Assembly: GCF_018143015.1 (NCBI RefSeq)
Contig: NC_054750.1
Coordinates: 1,035,501-1,099,500 of the forward strand
Length of the DNA stretch: 64,000 bases
Direction: 5' to 3'
DNA from: Lytechinus variegatus
Lineage: Eukaryota > Echinodermata > Echinoidea > Temnopleuroida > Toxopneustidae
In this document: positions 45,936 through 59,100 of the stretch, piece by piece
Layout: every line of letters starts with the position of its first letter
Numbering within the stretch: position 1 is the first letter of the stretch
The notes under the pieces: model-generated
Told to the model about the DNA's origin: nothing
Seen by the model: only the letters and a program-made list of their open reading frames with translations
Databases searched by the model: none
Program-made: the position numbers and the translations under genes

Positions 45936-46507
45936 GTACAACGAACTACAAACATACTTTTTATTGTTCCAGTTAATCAAACTTAAAAAAAAATCATAGC
46001 TTTTTATTTATGGAAAAAACGGAAACACAATTTAAAATGAATTCAAAAGGTTAAGACGGGTCCCTTCTTTCTTCTTTCTCCCCGTTTTATTATTTTTTCC
46101 CCCTTTATTGACTTTGCAAATAAAGCAGGAGTAAGGGCCGTAGCCAGAGTTTAATGTCGAGTGGTGGCGGCACACAATAATTAACTTAGATGAGGGATGT
46201 GTCTCGAATCGATGAAAAGGGCTGCGATGCAAAGTCTTGCACTATCTGACTGAAATCTAGAGAGTTCGAAGGCACTTTTTTGCATGATGATAAGATTTCA
46301 ACGGACTTTGCAATTTTCTTATAGACACATGCCCCCATTGTATACCTGACAGACTTGTGTGTGCATTGATTTTTGTAAAATTATTCTTATGCAAAATGTG
46401 TTTTCGTCAAATTTGTTTGGTTGTGTATTCGTGCGTGTGAGCTGTATGTATTTTGTCTATCAAAAAAGAAAAAAAAAACCTTGACGAGACCAATGATCAG
46501 ATCAACC

Positions 46508-46728
46508 ACACTTTAAAAAAATAACAGTAAAAAATGACTAGTTAATAGGGTCAGCTGGGTGCAACTGTTATTCTAGTCATATTTGACTATTTTCTAGTCA
46601 TATTTTACTAGATCAGAGTTATTTCTGACTAGAATATATGTCAGAAATGTGACTATCAGTGATTGCCATATCAGTTGCTTCCAGCTGACTACTGGTCTAG
46701 TCAAGTTGACTGATTTGTTTTAAGAGTG
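46508..46728. mobile_element. MITE family C, copy 1
   Basis: Ends CACACTTTAAAA and TGATTTGTTTTAAGAGTG; interior ATGACTAGTTAATAGGGTCA and AGCTGACTACTGGTCTAGTC. Confidence 0.75.
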
Positions 46729-46913
46729 CATTGTATCAATATTATTATCTGAATGATGTATTCTGTGTTTGCTTCCGATAATCCATTTACTGATTGATCA
46801 GATAAATTCTTAAAATTGATTAGGAATCTTTGTTTATTAGGTTAGTTCAAGAGTGCCAGTGTAGAAAAAAATAAAAGGTTCATGTCTTTACTTTCGATTT
46901 TCTGTACATAGCA

Positions 46914-47480
46914 AAAACTGTGGTGTTAACCGGTGTACATAGAGTACCACACCAAAGGTGTTATTACAACACCTTTTGTTGTTACATTTACACTCTTTGG
47001 TGTTATTTTTAATCTCTAGGGTGTAATTTTAACACCTCAGGGTGTGGTCCTCTATTAACACCAATTACTGTCAGTTTTAACAGCGCAGTTTTTACAGTGT
47101 AGAATTTCGTTAGGAGTAAAGCAAGTGTTCGAACTGATACCACTTGGTATCCCAAGAGGACCACACCCTGAGGCGTAAAACGTACAACCTTAATTGAACA
47201 AAGTACCTATGAGTGTAAAGGTAGTAAGCAAGTGTATTGTAAAAACACCCAAGGGTGCTGAACTAACAAACATCTAAAGGTGTTGAAGTAACACCAACAA
47301 TTTATCAACTGTGTTGAATTGATATCACTAGAAGACCATAATTACTCCCTAGAGAGACTGAGCATATAGCACCCAAAAGTGTAACAGAAAAAACAAGGGT
47401 GCTGTAATGGCACCAGAAACTTAAAGCCTGAGTAAAATGATTGGTGGTGTCCTTTTATTTCTCACACCATCAACGCCATA
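46914..47480. repeat. Array of GGTGT/ACACC motifs
   Basis: Many copies of GGTGTTA/TAACACC in both orientations (for example AAAGGTGTTATTACAACACC), extending as a weaker copy to about 47460. Likely one or two foldback elements. Confidence 0.6.
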
Positions 47481-47487
47481 GTTTCTT

Positions 47488-47850
47488 ATGTGGTTGCTGG
47501 CTCTAGAGCAGGTGTGAAGTGGATGGAGGTCATGGGTTCGAACCCCAAACAATTCATCCCGGCTTGGAAGATCACAGTGTTGCACAGTGTGATTACAGTG
47601 TGTTCACATGGTAGACTATGTGAATATGTTAATTACACTGTTAAAGTGCTAGAATTCAACAGTGTGAAGATCTTTTCACACTGTGGACACCTCGATGGTG
47701 TGACTGTTCGTAGCGTGTTCACATGGTCGACTATGTGAATATATGATTCACACTGTTGAAATGCTCACAATTAACAGTGTGAAGGTGATTTTACACTGTG
47801 TTCCACAATGTGAACACACTGTGGACACACTGTGTTCTATCTAGTACGGG
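47488..47850 (+). repeat. tRNA-like head plus CACTGTG palindromic array
   Basis: GGTCATGGGTTCGAACCCC (47526-47545) is a B-box; the A-box is poor. It is followed by many ACACTGTG/CACAGTGT units and two copies of TGTTCACATGGT(A/C)GACTATG. Confidence 0.5.
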
Positions 47851-48328
47851 TGAATTCGAGGAAAGAGGAGGGGGGTAGTTTCTGCTCGATAAAATTATTT
47901 AAGAATGGTGAATGAGAAAGGTGATGTGGAGGAAGTACAAGGCATCAAATAAAGGCTAAAATTGCTATGGATACAGTAAGAGATTTGCTGTATTCCCTAT
48001 AGATTTTAGCCCCAAGAAAGTGCGAAAGAAATAACTGTGGTAACTTGAGCCATATCAAAAGTTGTAATATTCGTTGAGCATGGACCTGACTCACAGGCTT
48101 AACTTATGATAATCATTTCGAGGTGCCGACTGTCTAGTTGCCTATTCAACGGGGAGCATTACTTTATCTCGGCTTTAGCTGAATTGAAACAGATCATTCT
48201 TTTAATATCTAAAAATACATTTCAATAGCTACGAGAAAAGGACGAAAACGATAAGTCATGCATAGTAACAAAGCGTCGAATATTTATTATGAGCATTATG
48301 TCTCAGCCAGAATCAATAATTTGATCTG

Positions 48329-48495
48329 GGGACCGTTTCATAAAGCTGTTCTTAAGTTAAGAGTGACTTTATGAACGACTGGTAAATAATATTCACCAAT
48401 TAATAATCATCGGTGATTTTTTTTTCAGCGCGTAAAAAAGCATCACCTTTCGTTCTTAAATCCCTCTTAACTTACGAACAGTTTTATGAAACACC
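48329..48495. mobile_element. Foldback MITE, family D copy 1
   Basis: GGGACCGTTTCATAAAGCTG ... AACAGTTTTATGAAACACCC, with TTAAGTTAAGAGTGACTTTA arms. Confidence 0.75.
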
Positions 48496-49026
48496 CACCT
48501 GCCACCCGTTAAAGAAAGAGTTGCAATCAAATACAACCATGTAAATCATACGCAGTTTAATTTCCAACCAATCAAAAGTGTTTATTCGGGGCTTGCGCTT
48601 AATATTTTGGCTTGCGTTTAAACACAAATCTTTCGTGTGACACGGGGAAATACAAAATAACATTGCCATTGTCTGCAAGGGGTCTCTGAAGCGTGTTGAA
48701 CATAATAATAGTCTCACGTCATCAGTTTGAAAATTTGAGGAAGTGCTCATCAAAAATAAATGTTAATATTTGCGCACCTACCAACCCACACTACGGCACC
48801 TCGTGGTACCTGGTAAAGGTCCATCGATGTCACAGACCTTTCAACACTGGTTCTCTGAAGGTTCCTGGTGTTTCTCCGAGGACCTGGTTAAAAGAAGTTT
48901 AGCAGATAGACAGGTCAGGACTGAAACAGAAAAAATGCCTGACCATACAGTTTGGCCTTCCGATTATAACAGACATGATTACAGGAAATGACCGAGGTAA
49001 CTATTCGCAAATTTTTGTCAATTTCA

Positions 49027-49504
49027 ATAATAATATAGGGTATTTATATTGCGCACATATCCACCTTGTTAGGTGCTCAAGGCGCTCCTATATTGCACTC
49101 TAAAAACAAATCAGTCAAAAATGACTGGTTAATAGGGTCAGCTGGGAGCAACTGTTATTCTAGTCATATCATATTTTACTAAAAAAAGAGTTATTTCTGA
49201 CTAGAATAAATGTCAGAAATGTGAATATCAGTGATTGCTATATCAGTTGCTCCCAGCTGACTACTGGTCTAGTCAATTTGACTGATTTGTTTTAATAGTG
49301 TACCCGGCTAAGCTAGGCGTTCATAGCGCACACAGCTTTTTAAGGAATTACTTCCTACCGGTACCCATTTACCTCACCTGGGTTGAGTGCAGCACACTAT
49401 GGATCAGTTTCTTGCTGAAGGAAATTCCGCCATGGCTGGGATTCGAACCCACGACCCTCTGTTTCAAAGTCCGAAGACTAATCCACTGGGCCACAACGCT
49501 CCAC
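49027..49504 (-). repeat. tRNA-derived SINE, copy 4, split by a MITE
   Basis: The tail and 3' domain (49027-49095) and the head and body (49301-49504) are collinear with copy 3. The family C MITE at 49096-49300 lies at the TATTA/CCCGG point. Confidence 0.9.
49096..49300. mobile_element. MITE family C, copy 2, nested in SINE
   Basis: CACTCTAAAAACAAATCAGTC-type left end and TGATTTGTTTTAATAGTG right end, precisely interrupting SINE copy 4. Confidence 0.85.
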
Positions 49505-50534
49505 ATAGTGTTTTGGTCCAAAAATATAAGTTATTGAACGTTTTTTCGTTAGGATTGAATTACAACGTCAACATAAAAAATAGCGCCCTATATTATTTGG
49601 TCAAGGCTAATCAACAATTTACAACATTTTTTAAGCTTTCGCAAGAAATATCACTTGTAACTATTTTTCAGGTTTCTTATTCCGTTGCTTTATTTTGATC
49701 TTTGTTCTCTTTTTTACATTTCTTGCATATTTATGGAGCACGACACAGAAATAACAGGGAGAAGAGATGCATTGTATGCTTTATTATATGCTGAACCGGG
49801 AAAACTGAAGGAGTTGATGAACGAAGTATCTGCATGTTTTGCAAGGTAAATTTTTTCTTGTAATTCCTTTGACTATAGATTTATTTTAAAGATTACGAAG
49901 TACTATTCTGTAATTAGCTAGCCAAGCATTCACATAAATTATTTTGATATTTTAGTGGGACGTGTGCATTAAAAATCTAAAAGCGTTTAATTTGAAAATG
50001 TATATATCTGTTTATTCAGAAAAAAATCAAAGATTTGATGATTTTCGTCGAAATTGTTTCATTGTGGTTCAATTTTTCATTGAATTAGATTTTGAAAGTA
50101 TTATAATAAGTATTCGTTTATGGAATTGTTTAAATCATCGCTTTTAAGGCAACTGATAATAAAAACCTTGGTTTAGTGTGCATTTGAATTGTTCTTGACA
50201 TTTTTTCTCAAATCACCTTTGGCTTGGTTCGAAAGATTCTTACATAGTTTATTTCAGTACATAATAATAAATAAATATAACTTTACAGCCATGTCAACAA
50301 AGCTAAAATGTGGTATCGCCCAACGTAATATTACTTAAAAAAAAACAAGCAAAATATATTTGCCTTAATGACTTTCTTTATCAGACAGTATACCACTATA
50401 TACCAAGAGCTTAATAATTGCTGTAGCCATGACATTTCTCAATGGCCTCTTAACACTGTCGCCTCATGGTGTTTAGGAGTGTGGTAGTTGTTTGCTAGGG
50501 TTAGGTGACATTCTTCTTTATACTTATTATTCTG

Positions 50535-50754
50535 CACTCTAAAAACAAATCAGTCAAAAATGACTAGTTAATAGGGTCTGCTGGGAGCAACTGTTATTTT
50601 AGTCATAGTTAACTATTTTCTAGTTGTATTTTACTAGAACATAGTTATTTCTGACTAGAATATACGTCAGAAATGTGATTATTAGTCATTGTCATATCAT
50701 TTGCACCCAGCTGACTACTGGTCTAGTCAATTTGACTGATTTGTTTTAAGAGTG
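50535..50754. mobile_element. MITE family C, copy 3
   Basis: CACTCTAAAAACAAATCAG ... CTGATTTGTTTTAAGAGTG, about 220 bp, close in sequence to copy 2. Confidence 0.85.
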
Positions 50755-52375
50755 TAATCATGACTTTGATAGAAGGGGATGTGACACAACACGGTATATG
50801 GTCAACCATGGTAATAATATTAAGCTGCATTCCATTTTAATAATGTTTTATCACATTAAAATGAATGTGCAATCATTCTTGTGGCTATTAATAAATCACG
50901 ACTGTCACTAATTGTTGGAAAATGTCTGCTAACAACCCGAGCTATGTTCCATGCTTGGTGTTAACTTGAATGATTTGTTATACTCAAAGATTTGATGTGG
51001 TTCTTTAATGTGTTTACAATAATCCATTGTGTGAATGCGGAATGCATATGTCAATATGATACGCCCGACGAATGTTAACTCAATGTAAAATATGTTTGAA
51101 TTCACATAATAACTATCTTTAGCCTTTTGTAAAAGAGATGCTTACCTCACAATCGCAGACTATTTATATAATAACAATTGACGATGAAACAATCGTTTTT
51201 GTTCGTTTTGCCGCCATTTCGTCTGATCGTTATATTCTCAAAAAAGTGAAAACGAGGAAGTGATGACAAAAATCAAATGTATACAACCATGAAATAAATT
51301 ATACAAAGACTTGATAAGTTTTGCTTTTACTAGCCCCGGTCACACTATTTACTAATGTGACTAAATTGTATTTACGTTCAGTTCTTTTATTATGTACATG
51401 TAAACGAAAAATTCGTAATTTTGTGATTTTCTGGATGGGTTTTAATGTGAAATAAATTAAATGAAATATTGTAAGGATTTATTTTTCCATCACGTTAATT
51501 GAACAAAAACCAATATTTGGAATGGTGAAAAAACAAATGTAGTTCATAGATTGGATAAAGTATACATGTATAGCAAAGGGGATCTCAGGACTTACATTAC
51601 TGACTCATACAATATACAATACATTTTGATTGCCTAATATAAGCCAAGGGAGGTTTGACAACAGTCATGTAAATCAATGAACACGGGCTTTCTGATAAGA
51701 TTCTATGCAAACGATGAACGGTTATGAGCATTATATTAAATATCCCCTCTCTCTTCTTCTCTCTTTCTGTCTGTTCGTCTCTCATCCTTTCTTTCTTTAT
51801 CTTTCTCTCACACAACTATTTTCATAATTTCCTTTTTTTTATTTCTTTCTTCCTATCTTTACCCCCCTCTTGTTTGATACTTCAAGTCCGAACTTCCCGA
51901 TTCAAAACGATTAAAAGCCTGTGATATTCCCCCTCCTCTTATGTTATTGCCTTTTCATATCCCGCACTGTTCTGACAATACACATAATTTTCTTGTTACT
52001 TTTAAGAGATTTAAGTTGTATCTATCTGTCATTATTTTCGATATAAACTGACTGGCGTTATATATCATCAAACTTATATTTTCTTCATCACATTCTATAA
52101 TATTTGTTCACTGGGGGTACACATTGAGTGGATGCTTGAAAATAAATAAAGAAAGAAAGAAATAAAGAAATAAAATCATAACCAAGAAAATAGGAGAAAA
52201 GGAGGGGGAACTAATATATATTTTTTTGATATCACGTTAATGTTTTTCACAAATTTGGGTTTTATACGAAAATGTAAAAAAAAATAGTTTTTCTGGCTCG
52301 CTTCACACGATTGCAGCTTTTTCGAAATGTAATCCCATACACAATGTCGTGCCTTTTATTTTATTGTATCTTGTT
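50755..52375. other. Intergenic, nothing firm
   Basis: AT-rich. About 51900-52175 ends in an A-rich (AAATAAAG)n tail and may be the 3' end of an old retroelement; no frame supports it. Confidence 0.35.
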
Positions 52376-52416
52376 TTTTATTTATTTATTTATTTATTTA
52401 TCTATCTATTTTTGCT
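52376..52416. repeat. (TTTA)n microsatellite
   Basis: TTATTTATTTATTTATTTAT run followed by CTATC variants. Confidence 0.85.
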
Positions 52417-52809
52417 TATGACGCTCATTGGAATTTTTGCTATATGTAGACCCAGATTATGATATTTAAATATATATTTATTGTAATATGCCATTTTGAT
52501 ATGCCATTATAGAATGGATAATGCTGGCTGCTAAAGAAGTATCATGATCAAGCTACGGTGTTATTACAGTTATACATGTACTCTGCAGTAATTCAAGTAA
52601 GTATTGTGACAACGAGTTGTGAATTAAATATGTTGCGACCTTTTTTATATCTTGTATAAATTTTGTATATTTTGTAAAAATGTGAGAAATATTTGGCATA
52701 TTTTTGTATATGTGTGCGTGAGTGGGTGAGGATGTATGTGTGTGTATAAACCCCTCAAAGAACTTATACAGCCCAAGTTTAAAGGAATAATTTTCTTAGT
52801 GTGCCATCA

Positions 52810-53075
52810 TCTCTGAAGGTTACACTTCGTAATTCCGAAGGTTCTTTATTCCGAAACACGTATATTGCCCATACCTCGATGTTCGTTAATCCGAAAACGT
52901 AAAAGGGTTCGTTAATCCGAACATTTGTGGCGTTATTCCAAAGTTCGTTATTCCGGAAGTTCGATAGTCCGAAAACGAAATAAGGTTCATTAAGCATTTA
53001 GTTTTCGGATTAACGAACCTTCAGATCACGAACTTCATTTCATTTTCGGATTAATGAACTATCGGAATTACGAAC
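52810..53075. repeat. Array of TTCGTTAATCCGAA palindromic units
   Basis: Variants of GTTCGTTAATCCGAAAACG occur about eight times in direct and inverted order (52826-53060), including CGGATTAACGAACCTTCAG. Confidence 0.8.
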
Positions 53076-53268
53076 CTGTCATTTCAAAAAGATCTAAGAT
53101 GTTGAATTTACAAAAGTTGAGAATATTGGCTTCGTTGTTGTTGAACATTTTGAATTCATAAAAACTTTCACTTCAAGCAAACACTAAATCTTTTTTCCCT
53201 TTTCCCTCTTTCTTTTTCTCTCTCTTTCGTTCTTTTTCTGACATTTTCTTTCTTTCCTTCTTTTACAG

Positions 53269-53301
53269 CAAGATGCCCCCAAGGAGTCTACATATTGGTT
53301 T
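53269..53301 (+). CDS. Possible upstream exon of gene 3
   Basis: A strong pyrimidine tract and ACAG acceptor precede 33 nt encoding (x)RCPQGVYILV, phase 1-1 if the weak GTGACT donor at 53302 is used. It would add a Cys-containing segment ahead of SRCNDTRADG. The donor is poor and no signal peptide precedes it, so this is tentative. Confidence 0.25.
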
Positions 53302-55035
53302 GTGACTTTTTATTCATTTTCTTTTTTTATAGTTATTTGTACATGCAATTTGATTTTCATTAAGATAATATCCACTCATCATGCTCATGGTATTAATAGT
53401 ATTCGAAAGTGACAACTATAAATGCATTATTATCGGTAGTGTCAGGTTGTATCAAACTGATATCTATTTGCTGTGCATGTTTGATCTGATATCGGTCTCT
53501 GTATTTACATTCATTCATCCCAGTTTTATACCTGACATATTCATGTTATATGTTTATCACCATGAAATTGATATAACCTGTTTGCTTTTTCCACTTTGTT
53601 TCATTTTCATTTATAATTATTACTTCTCAATTCATGTTTTTGTCTAAACTTGACTTTATTCCATCCTCTATTTTGCATGTTTGTTGGTTGTCAATTTAAT
53701 TTTTGCTTCAATTTTGTTGTTCACTCATCATGTTCTAACACAGTTTTTTCTTCTTTGATTCATTATCAAATCATTTGTTTTTTCTTCTATTTTTTTTAAT
53801 TAATGATCCTCTTTTTCTACATACAATTCGTTTTTTTTTCACTTTACATTTCACTCTAACCATATCTTCTTTATTTGCAGGATATTCTTTTTTGCTTCTG
53901 TGTTAATTTTGTCGTACATTCATGTCCTATCATATTTTTGTATTTGATTCCAATCCATTCTTTTATATATTTTAACCCTTGTGTGTTTTCATTTTAAATG
54001 CATTTTATTCCCATTTTCTTTCCATCAATTCTTTCCTTATCCATTCATATTCGTTCTGCATACATGCATAATCACCAAGTTATTTTCAAGCACTGAATAT
54101 ATGAATTAATATTTTATATCTCTTTTTCAGTTGAATACGATTGATGCTGTCTTTATGTTGCAAATGTGACTCACTTTTGTATGTTTTATCAAAGCAAATT
54201 TGCACAACAACACATAACATACACCAATCGTGAAAATTTACATCACATTTCTAATAATAAGGTAAAAAAAACACATGCACATTACATTAGGAGCCTGCAA
54301 TACTCCTGCTTCTGCGTCGAGTACGTGTTAATTTAAAGTTTATGCTGACTTATGATAGGACAATATGCCACCCGACTGAATCTGATGAGCGCTGATATTA
54401 CGAGGGTTAATTTTCATTAGAGTAATCGTTCGGAGCCCGTGCGACAGTCGCGCCATGCTCAGCCGATTTCCGAACGCAAAATTACTCTAGAGAATGATCT
54501 CCAAACGACCAACATGCGTTGTGGAGACCTGCAGAACTAAATGCCTGAATTCACAGAAATAAAGATTAATAGCTTTTTAAATTCAGAAGCGACGCTTTGG
54601 TGCACTGCAAATTTGAAATCACAGCAGAGCCCGTATGCATTTCTAGCACATAATTTATATAGCCTACATGTATATAGAGAATTTACTGTATGTACTATAG
54701 AATACTATGTGGCTAATATGAGGGAGTAAATTCTAGTTATCATACTGCTGACATATGGCATGTATGCATGTCGAGAAAGTGAATTGATAGATAATTAAAA
54801 TAAGATTCATTTATGAATAAAGTAATTTTAAAGAAAAAGTTTATCAACCCTATTACTGTCTATTATGCATAATCATTATTAACGTGTAAGTGAAATTAAT
54901 TTTCTAAATGATTACCTTGAACTTAAGTTAAGCTATATGTTCGTTATTTAAATCACATGTTGAAGGGATATTCTCATAATATGCCGCTAATACGATATAT
55001 CAATCATTTATCCCCAATAATATACTAAATTTTAG
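53302..55035. other. Presumed gene 3 5' intron/upstream region
   Basis: T-rich plus strand around 53300-54130, then ordinary AT-rich sequence. No signal-peptide exon found. Confidence 0.35.
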
Positions 55036-56135
55036 CATCTCGATGCAATGATACGAGAGCCGATGGTTTTACCTTCTTATACGGTATAGAAGGAGAGGTG
55101 GTAGATTCGGTTGAGACATGTCCAATTAATACTACGTTGGGTAAGAATGGCCTCATCTTTGATTTACCTGATTAATGCTTTTTTTTCTTTCTTCTTCTGG
55201 TTGACTATACGCTTCTCTGTAATTTTCTTCATGTACCTATACTCTTGTAATGTAAGAATTTAATTTTCATACTGTAGGCCTCTTTCTTTTGTTTATGTTT
55301 TATTTTCTTTATTTTTGTTTTAAAACGCACGAATATTTATGTTACTTATCTATTTATTGGTATGAACATTTGCCATCAGCAGAGCTGACAAGGCGAATTT
55401 ACAATGTCACTACAAAGTAAAATTACATAGTTAAAAGTACAATGTATAGAATTGTAAGTTTTAAAGATAGTAATATATGTAATGCAGTATGATGAATGAT
55501 CAGATTTTATCATTGCATTATTTACAATTTTCCCATGTAATATATCTTAACTTTGTATGTGCCTCGTGTTGTTTTTTATGATGAATGGAATAAAATAATG
55601 CTATGAAATTTAACTAAAATCTAAATCTTATAGTTTATAGCTTTGTAATCCCGATTTAAAATGTGGTAAAAACTGGAAAAGGGATGCATTGATTGTGTAA
55701 TTTCGTAGGAACTTCTGTGAGCATTTGTCTGAGGCATCTTGTCAAAAGTTAAAACAGCAGCTTTCCAGCAGGAATTCCGCTAGCGGCTTTTCCTTACCAA
55801 TCCTCACGGTAATAATGAAGAACGCGGGAAAATCCGCTTTGAAAAAACGCATGCATTGTGTCTTTGTAGCTGGATTCGTGAAAGAAGACGCTGCATAGAC
55901 TTTTCAATATCTTTGTTTTTCTTGAAATAAATCATAAAAACACAATATTTGCATGCACAGACACGAGGCAATTTGCTTAGGTGACATTTTTTTTAATTTG
56001 AATACAGGTGGTTCACCAATTGGACGTGCAGTATGCGTGAACGACACGGCATCGGGGGAATTGATTTGGAACATCACCATTAACGATTGCGGGCCGATCA
56101 GAGAGACGAGCGAGATACTAGACGACCTTACTCGG
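55036..56135 (+). CDS. Gene 3 exons: hormone-receptor-like Cys module
   Basis: The two exons encode RCNDTRADGFTFLYG ... VETCPIN, then GSPIGRAVCVNDTASG, LIWNITINDCG. The pattern C-x-x-D, G-x-x-x-x-x-CP, G-x-A-x-x-C, then W-x(6)-C matches the HRM/hormone receptor module in front of the GAIN domain in many adhesion GPCRs. The usual Trp in the first half is replaced (FTFLYG). The second exon ends in phase 0 at a GTAGGG donor and begins the GAIN helical part (TSEILDDLTR). Confidence 0.65.
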
Positions 56136-59100
56136 GTAGGGATAATACTTTGTTGTCACAACAATACTTTGATTTGATTAGTGTTTATTAGATGATTTAA
56201 CGTTTTTTTGACACAATGGCCCAAATTCTGAACTAGATTTGAATTCCAACTCTGGTCCAAAGTTGTGGTTTAACTATGGAAAGCCAATTTTACATGCATC
56301 TTTGTCAGTACATTTCAATTTGATACTCAAATCAATCATAACTGATTAGGACTAATTACTGAAATCTTCATCATTAGAACATCAGAAACGAGCAAAGTAA
56401 ATATCAGAAATATGTACAGTAATGCAATTTTCAATTTGTAGCTTTCCATAATTTTTAATACAGTTAGAAAATGACCTGAGTTTAATCATACTTAACAATG
56501 CGGACCAATAATTTCAAAAAGTTAGAATGTATTCCGAGTTACTTTATTACAAAGAATGTTCTGGAAATATTAAGGACTTTGCGTTAAAGGGCGCGAACGA
56601 ACGTCCCCGAGAATGTGAAATAGAATTCAGAGGAGCATTCGCATAATTACAGACAATGAATTAAGTGCATTTTTCGAATGATCGTTGCATTGTTTCGTTC
56701 TCGTTCGTAAAACCAACGTTTTTTGGGCTGAATAAAGTCGTGATAATTCAGAAAACGGGGGGAATTATCGTTGCTGCATGCGTGCAAGGGGAATCAATTT
56801 GTTTGATCAATCTTGTTCATGTAGTATTCAGTGTTCTAGGAACGATCCCGTCCTCCAGGCCATGCACCGCACACCTTATGACTGACCTGCGATCCGGCCC
56901 GAGAAGAAACGGCGTTTCGCATATTTTCTAACGATTTACAGTAAACATCGATTGATTTCTTAGAGCTGCAGGATAACTATTACGATACGTGATGTTAAAA
57001 ACAAATGAAGCGATATTATTTTCGTAATTTACGAAAATAATATCAGTTCTGTTTTTTTTTTATATTGCAAGCCATGCCTTTAGTTCGCAATGATAACCAA
57101 AAATACTAAAAACCGTAGCGAATCGTAAGATTGCTATGACGTCATTACAATTTATCTATCACGAGGGAGGAATGTTCATTTAAGTATTAATATGTGCTTT
57201 GCAATCTTAGACTGTAGATTATTCCTTGTTTTGATATTCTCTTCAAATGTTTAACACTTTATTCCAAAGTCGGGTCGTAGACCATTCTTTAAGTCCCTCA
57301 CGTCTCCTGCATGGAGGGAGTGTTATGGTGTAACTTTTTTAATTATTATTATTTACTTCAGGACGGAGTAACAAACGAGACGGTGATTGATGTGCTAGAG
57401 ATTGTAGTGGAGATCACTGATACGGACATAGACGAAGGCGACATCGACAACATAGCTTCCATTATCAGCAGCAGTACTGATCTAGGAAGTGGAGATCCTG
57501 TGGTCAGTAATCATTAATAAACAACATTATCGATATTTTGAACTCTTCTCAGTCCTCTCTATAATAGAACCACTCATATATTTTCAATTCTCTCACATAT
57601 GAAATGACAGAATGACTTTTTTTAAGAATGAAACTTACAGGGGTAGAAAAATCAAATGCAGAAAGACGAGTCATTATTATTAAAGAATAGGTTTACTTTA
57701 TTAACTGGAGTTTTGTAGTGGTTTGGTGATTCTATTCGCCAGATATGTTATTGGTAAAATTACATAATAGCTTGACAGTGTAGCATAAAAGGGTACTTTA
57801 AATAAGGATAACATGGTTATTTCCAATGGAAACCAAAATTGTTCTACTTTGCATTTCTGCTTTGTAATTGGAACAGATCACTAATTTAACGACCACCATC
57901 ATCAGCGACATCATAGATGTATACGAGGAGAACCCTTCCAACCTCGAGGAGAGTACAGAGGCATTCACAGAAATCTTGATGAGTCTTGAAACACAACTCG
58001 ACAACATTGACACTTCGGATGATCAACCCTTTATGGCATTGAAAAGGAACTTAGCTGTACAGGTATCTACCTTCATATGAACTGAATGTACATATTCAAT
58101 AATTCATATTTGATTAAAATTGTGGGCGTCAGGGATTTCCAGTGGTAGTAGGTATTACAGAGGAAAACAATGTAGTGAGTTTACAGAGTCTGGTGATCCA
58201 ATACATTTTGTTCCGATTGTTCTAAAGCTTTTTGGAATTCCGCTATCGCTCAAGATTGGCAATTGCATAAATCTTCACACTTCTCAAAAACGTCATAGAT
58301 ATAATCAGATGTTACTGAGAATGATATATTATGGTTTGTTCTAAGTCTTTAATACGTGGTTTTACTTACGTTTAGAGTATATTGATGACGTAGAAAATGA
58401 TGATTAGGGGATGATGACGATGATAGCGATGATTATTATTACGGCGTCGATGATATTGATGGCGAGGGCAATGATTGATGATAAAAACAAGAAAAATGTT
58501 TGCTCATTTTTCGGGATCAAATAGCACAATGCGATGTTTATGTTTATTCACAACAGTTGAAAACTCTCAAATATTCCATCACAAATTCGATTTCAATATT
58601 GCAAGATAATATCATTTTTAGGTGTCGAGTGTCAGACCGACCGACTTCGCTTCTGGGTTGACCATATCTGCTAGTAGTACATCTGACGATCTTAGAGACT
58701 CGAACATCACACTCAACAGTGGAGACAGCAGCTTAGATCGTAGACAAGACAACATGGCTGAAACTCGTGTTGACATCCCTCCTGGTGTGCTTAACGACCG
58801 CGCCGACGATAACGGGGGCTCGTCAGAGGTGCGTCTGGCCCTTACCGTTTTCAGGACTTCGTCGCTGTTCAGTTCGGCGCGTGTCCGCGAGACGAACTCC
58901 AGGCAGGACAGATTCAACCGGTCTGTGAACTCGTTAATTGTAGGCTTGGCCATCGGAGGAAGGGAGACAACGAATCTAAGGGAGGATATCGTTTTTCACT
59001 ATATACCTCTTCAGGTAAGGAGTATATCAGACGACATAAAGGAATACCTTTGCCTTCTTGTGCTTTTTTTAAATATCAATGCATTTTTCCAATTATGAGT

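Noticed and set aside
49733..49845. Open stretch MEHDTEITGRRDALYALLYA... ending at a GTAAAT donor
   Set aside because: About 38 codons between possible splice sites, but no signal peptide or domain, and its frame cannot be linked to gene 3. Chance opening is likely.
56665..56931. 88-codon frame in a gene 3 intron
   Set aside because: No domain, not phase-compatible with the flanking exons, unremarkable composition.
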